This document shows positions 63,915-64,000 of a stretch of DNA of 64,000 nt, one piece after another. The position numbers and the translations under genes were made by a program. The stretch's first letter is position 1. Each line of letters starts with the position of its first letter. The notes under the pieces were generated by a model. It had not been told where the DNA came from, did no database searches, and worked only from the letters and a program-made list of their open reading frames with translations. This DNA comes from Deltaproteobacteria bacterium (GTDB lineage Bacteria > Desulfobacterota > Desulfuromonadia > Geobacterales > Geobacteraceae), in the NCBI GenBank assembly GCA_009668975.1, contig SBEG01000011.1:50485-114484 (forward strand), read 5' to 3'.

Positions 63915-64000
63915 AAGAATCCATCAACTCAATACTACAACCTAAATGTTGAGTGCCACCACATCGATAACAAAAAAATGTGCCAGGACATCGATAGCAA

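Overview
The window looks like a chromosomal segment of a Geobacter-type Desulfuromonadota bacterium. This is an inference from gene content and style: several c-di-GMP enzymes, partner-switching regulators, a gatCAB cluster, an EF-P-like factor beside tRNA-Phe, fairly GC-rich codon use, and many short dispersed palindromic repeats between genes. No ribosomal RNA, CRISPR array, intact insertion sequence or prophage was seen.

Layout. (1) 1-7438, plus strand: a tightly packed surface-glycan operon with an acyltransferase-like protein (cut by the window edge), a NodB-type deacetylase, an asparagine-synthase-type amidotransferase, a GT4 glycosyltransferase, a phosphoglycosyl transferase, an acetyltransferase and an aminotransferase. 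The last three resemble PglC, PglD and PglE. (2) 7452-13843, minus strand: three secreted proteins, namely a right-handed beta-helix protein and two paralogues ending in tandem modules of about 95 residues. (3) 14671-16593, plus: a PglF/WbpM-type nucleotide-sugar 4,6-dehydratase that would supply the missing step of the diamino-sugar pathway. (4) 16610-26693, minus: an operon built around LuxC- and LuxE-like acyl activation and reduction, with four adenylate-forming domains, an MFS transporter and a degenerate histidine-kinase-fold domain fused to a GNAT domain. There is no luciferase. (5) 27018-31518, minus: a coupled signalling operon of STAS antagonist, RsbW-like kinase, NMT1-like binding protein, Cache-HAMP-PP2C phosphatase and HD-GYP protein. 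(6) 31878-35306: a 3.3-kb segment bounded by a 95-bp direct repeat that includes the 3' half of tRNA-Phe. It carries one hybrid sensor kinase and looks like an integrated island remnant. (7) 35261-47783: mostly housekeeping genes (tRNA-Phe, EF-P-like, PcrA/UvrD, gatCAB, DCC protein, pirin, htpX, rsmB, rpe, a REC-GGDEF protein). (8) 47973-63853: mixed genes, including an outer-membrane barrel, glycogen phosphorylase, an amidohydrolase, a SYLF protein, a family 2 glycosyltransferase, a PAS-GGDEF cyclase, a purine permease, a lipoprotein acetolactate decarboxylase, a thioesterase, a rhomboid protease and purE.

How the parts may work together. Regions 1 and 3 together encode what is needed to make and transfer a bacillosamine-like priming sugar; the secreted proteins between them may act on or be displayed with that glycan. 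Regions 4 and 5 face the same way and lie next to each other. Region 5 is a complete phosphorylation-controlled switch, and region 4 ends in a protein that keeps the fold of a switch kinase but has lost a metal-binding residue. The best candidate for an undescribed system is therefore the LuxC/LuxE-like acyl-reduction operon and its possible link to the neighbouring switch.

Start codons were chosen from ribosome-binding sites where possible. Functions come from recognised motifs, with no database search.
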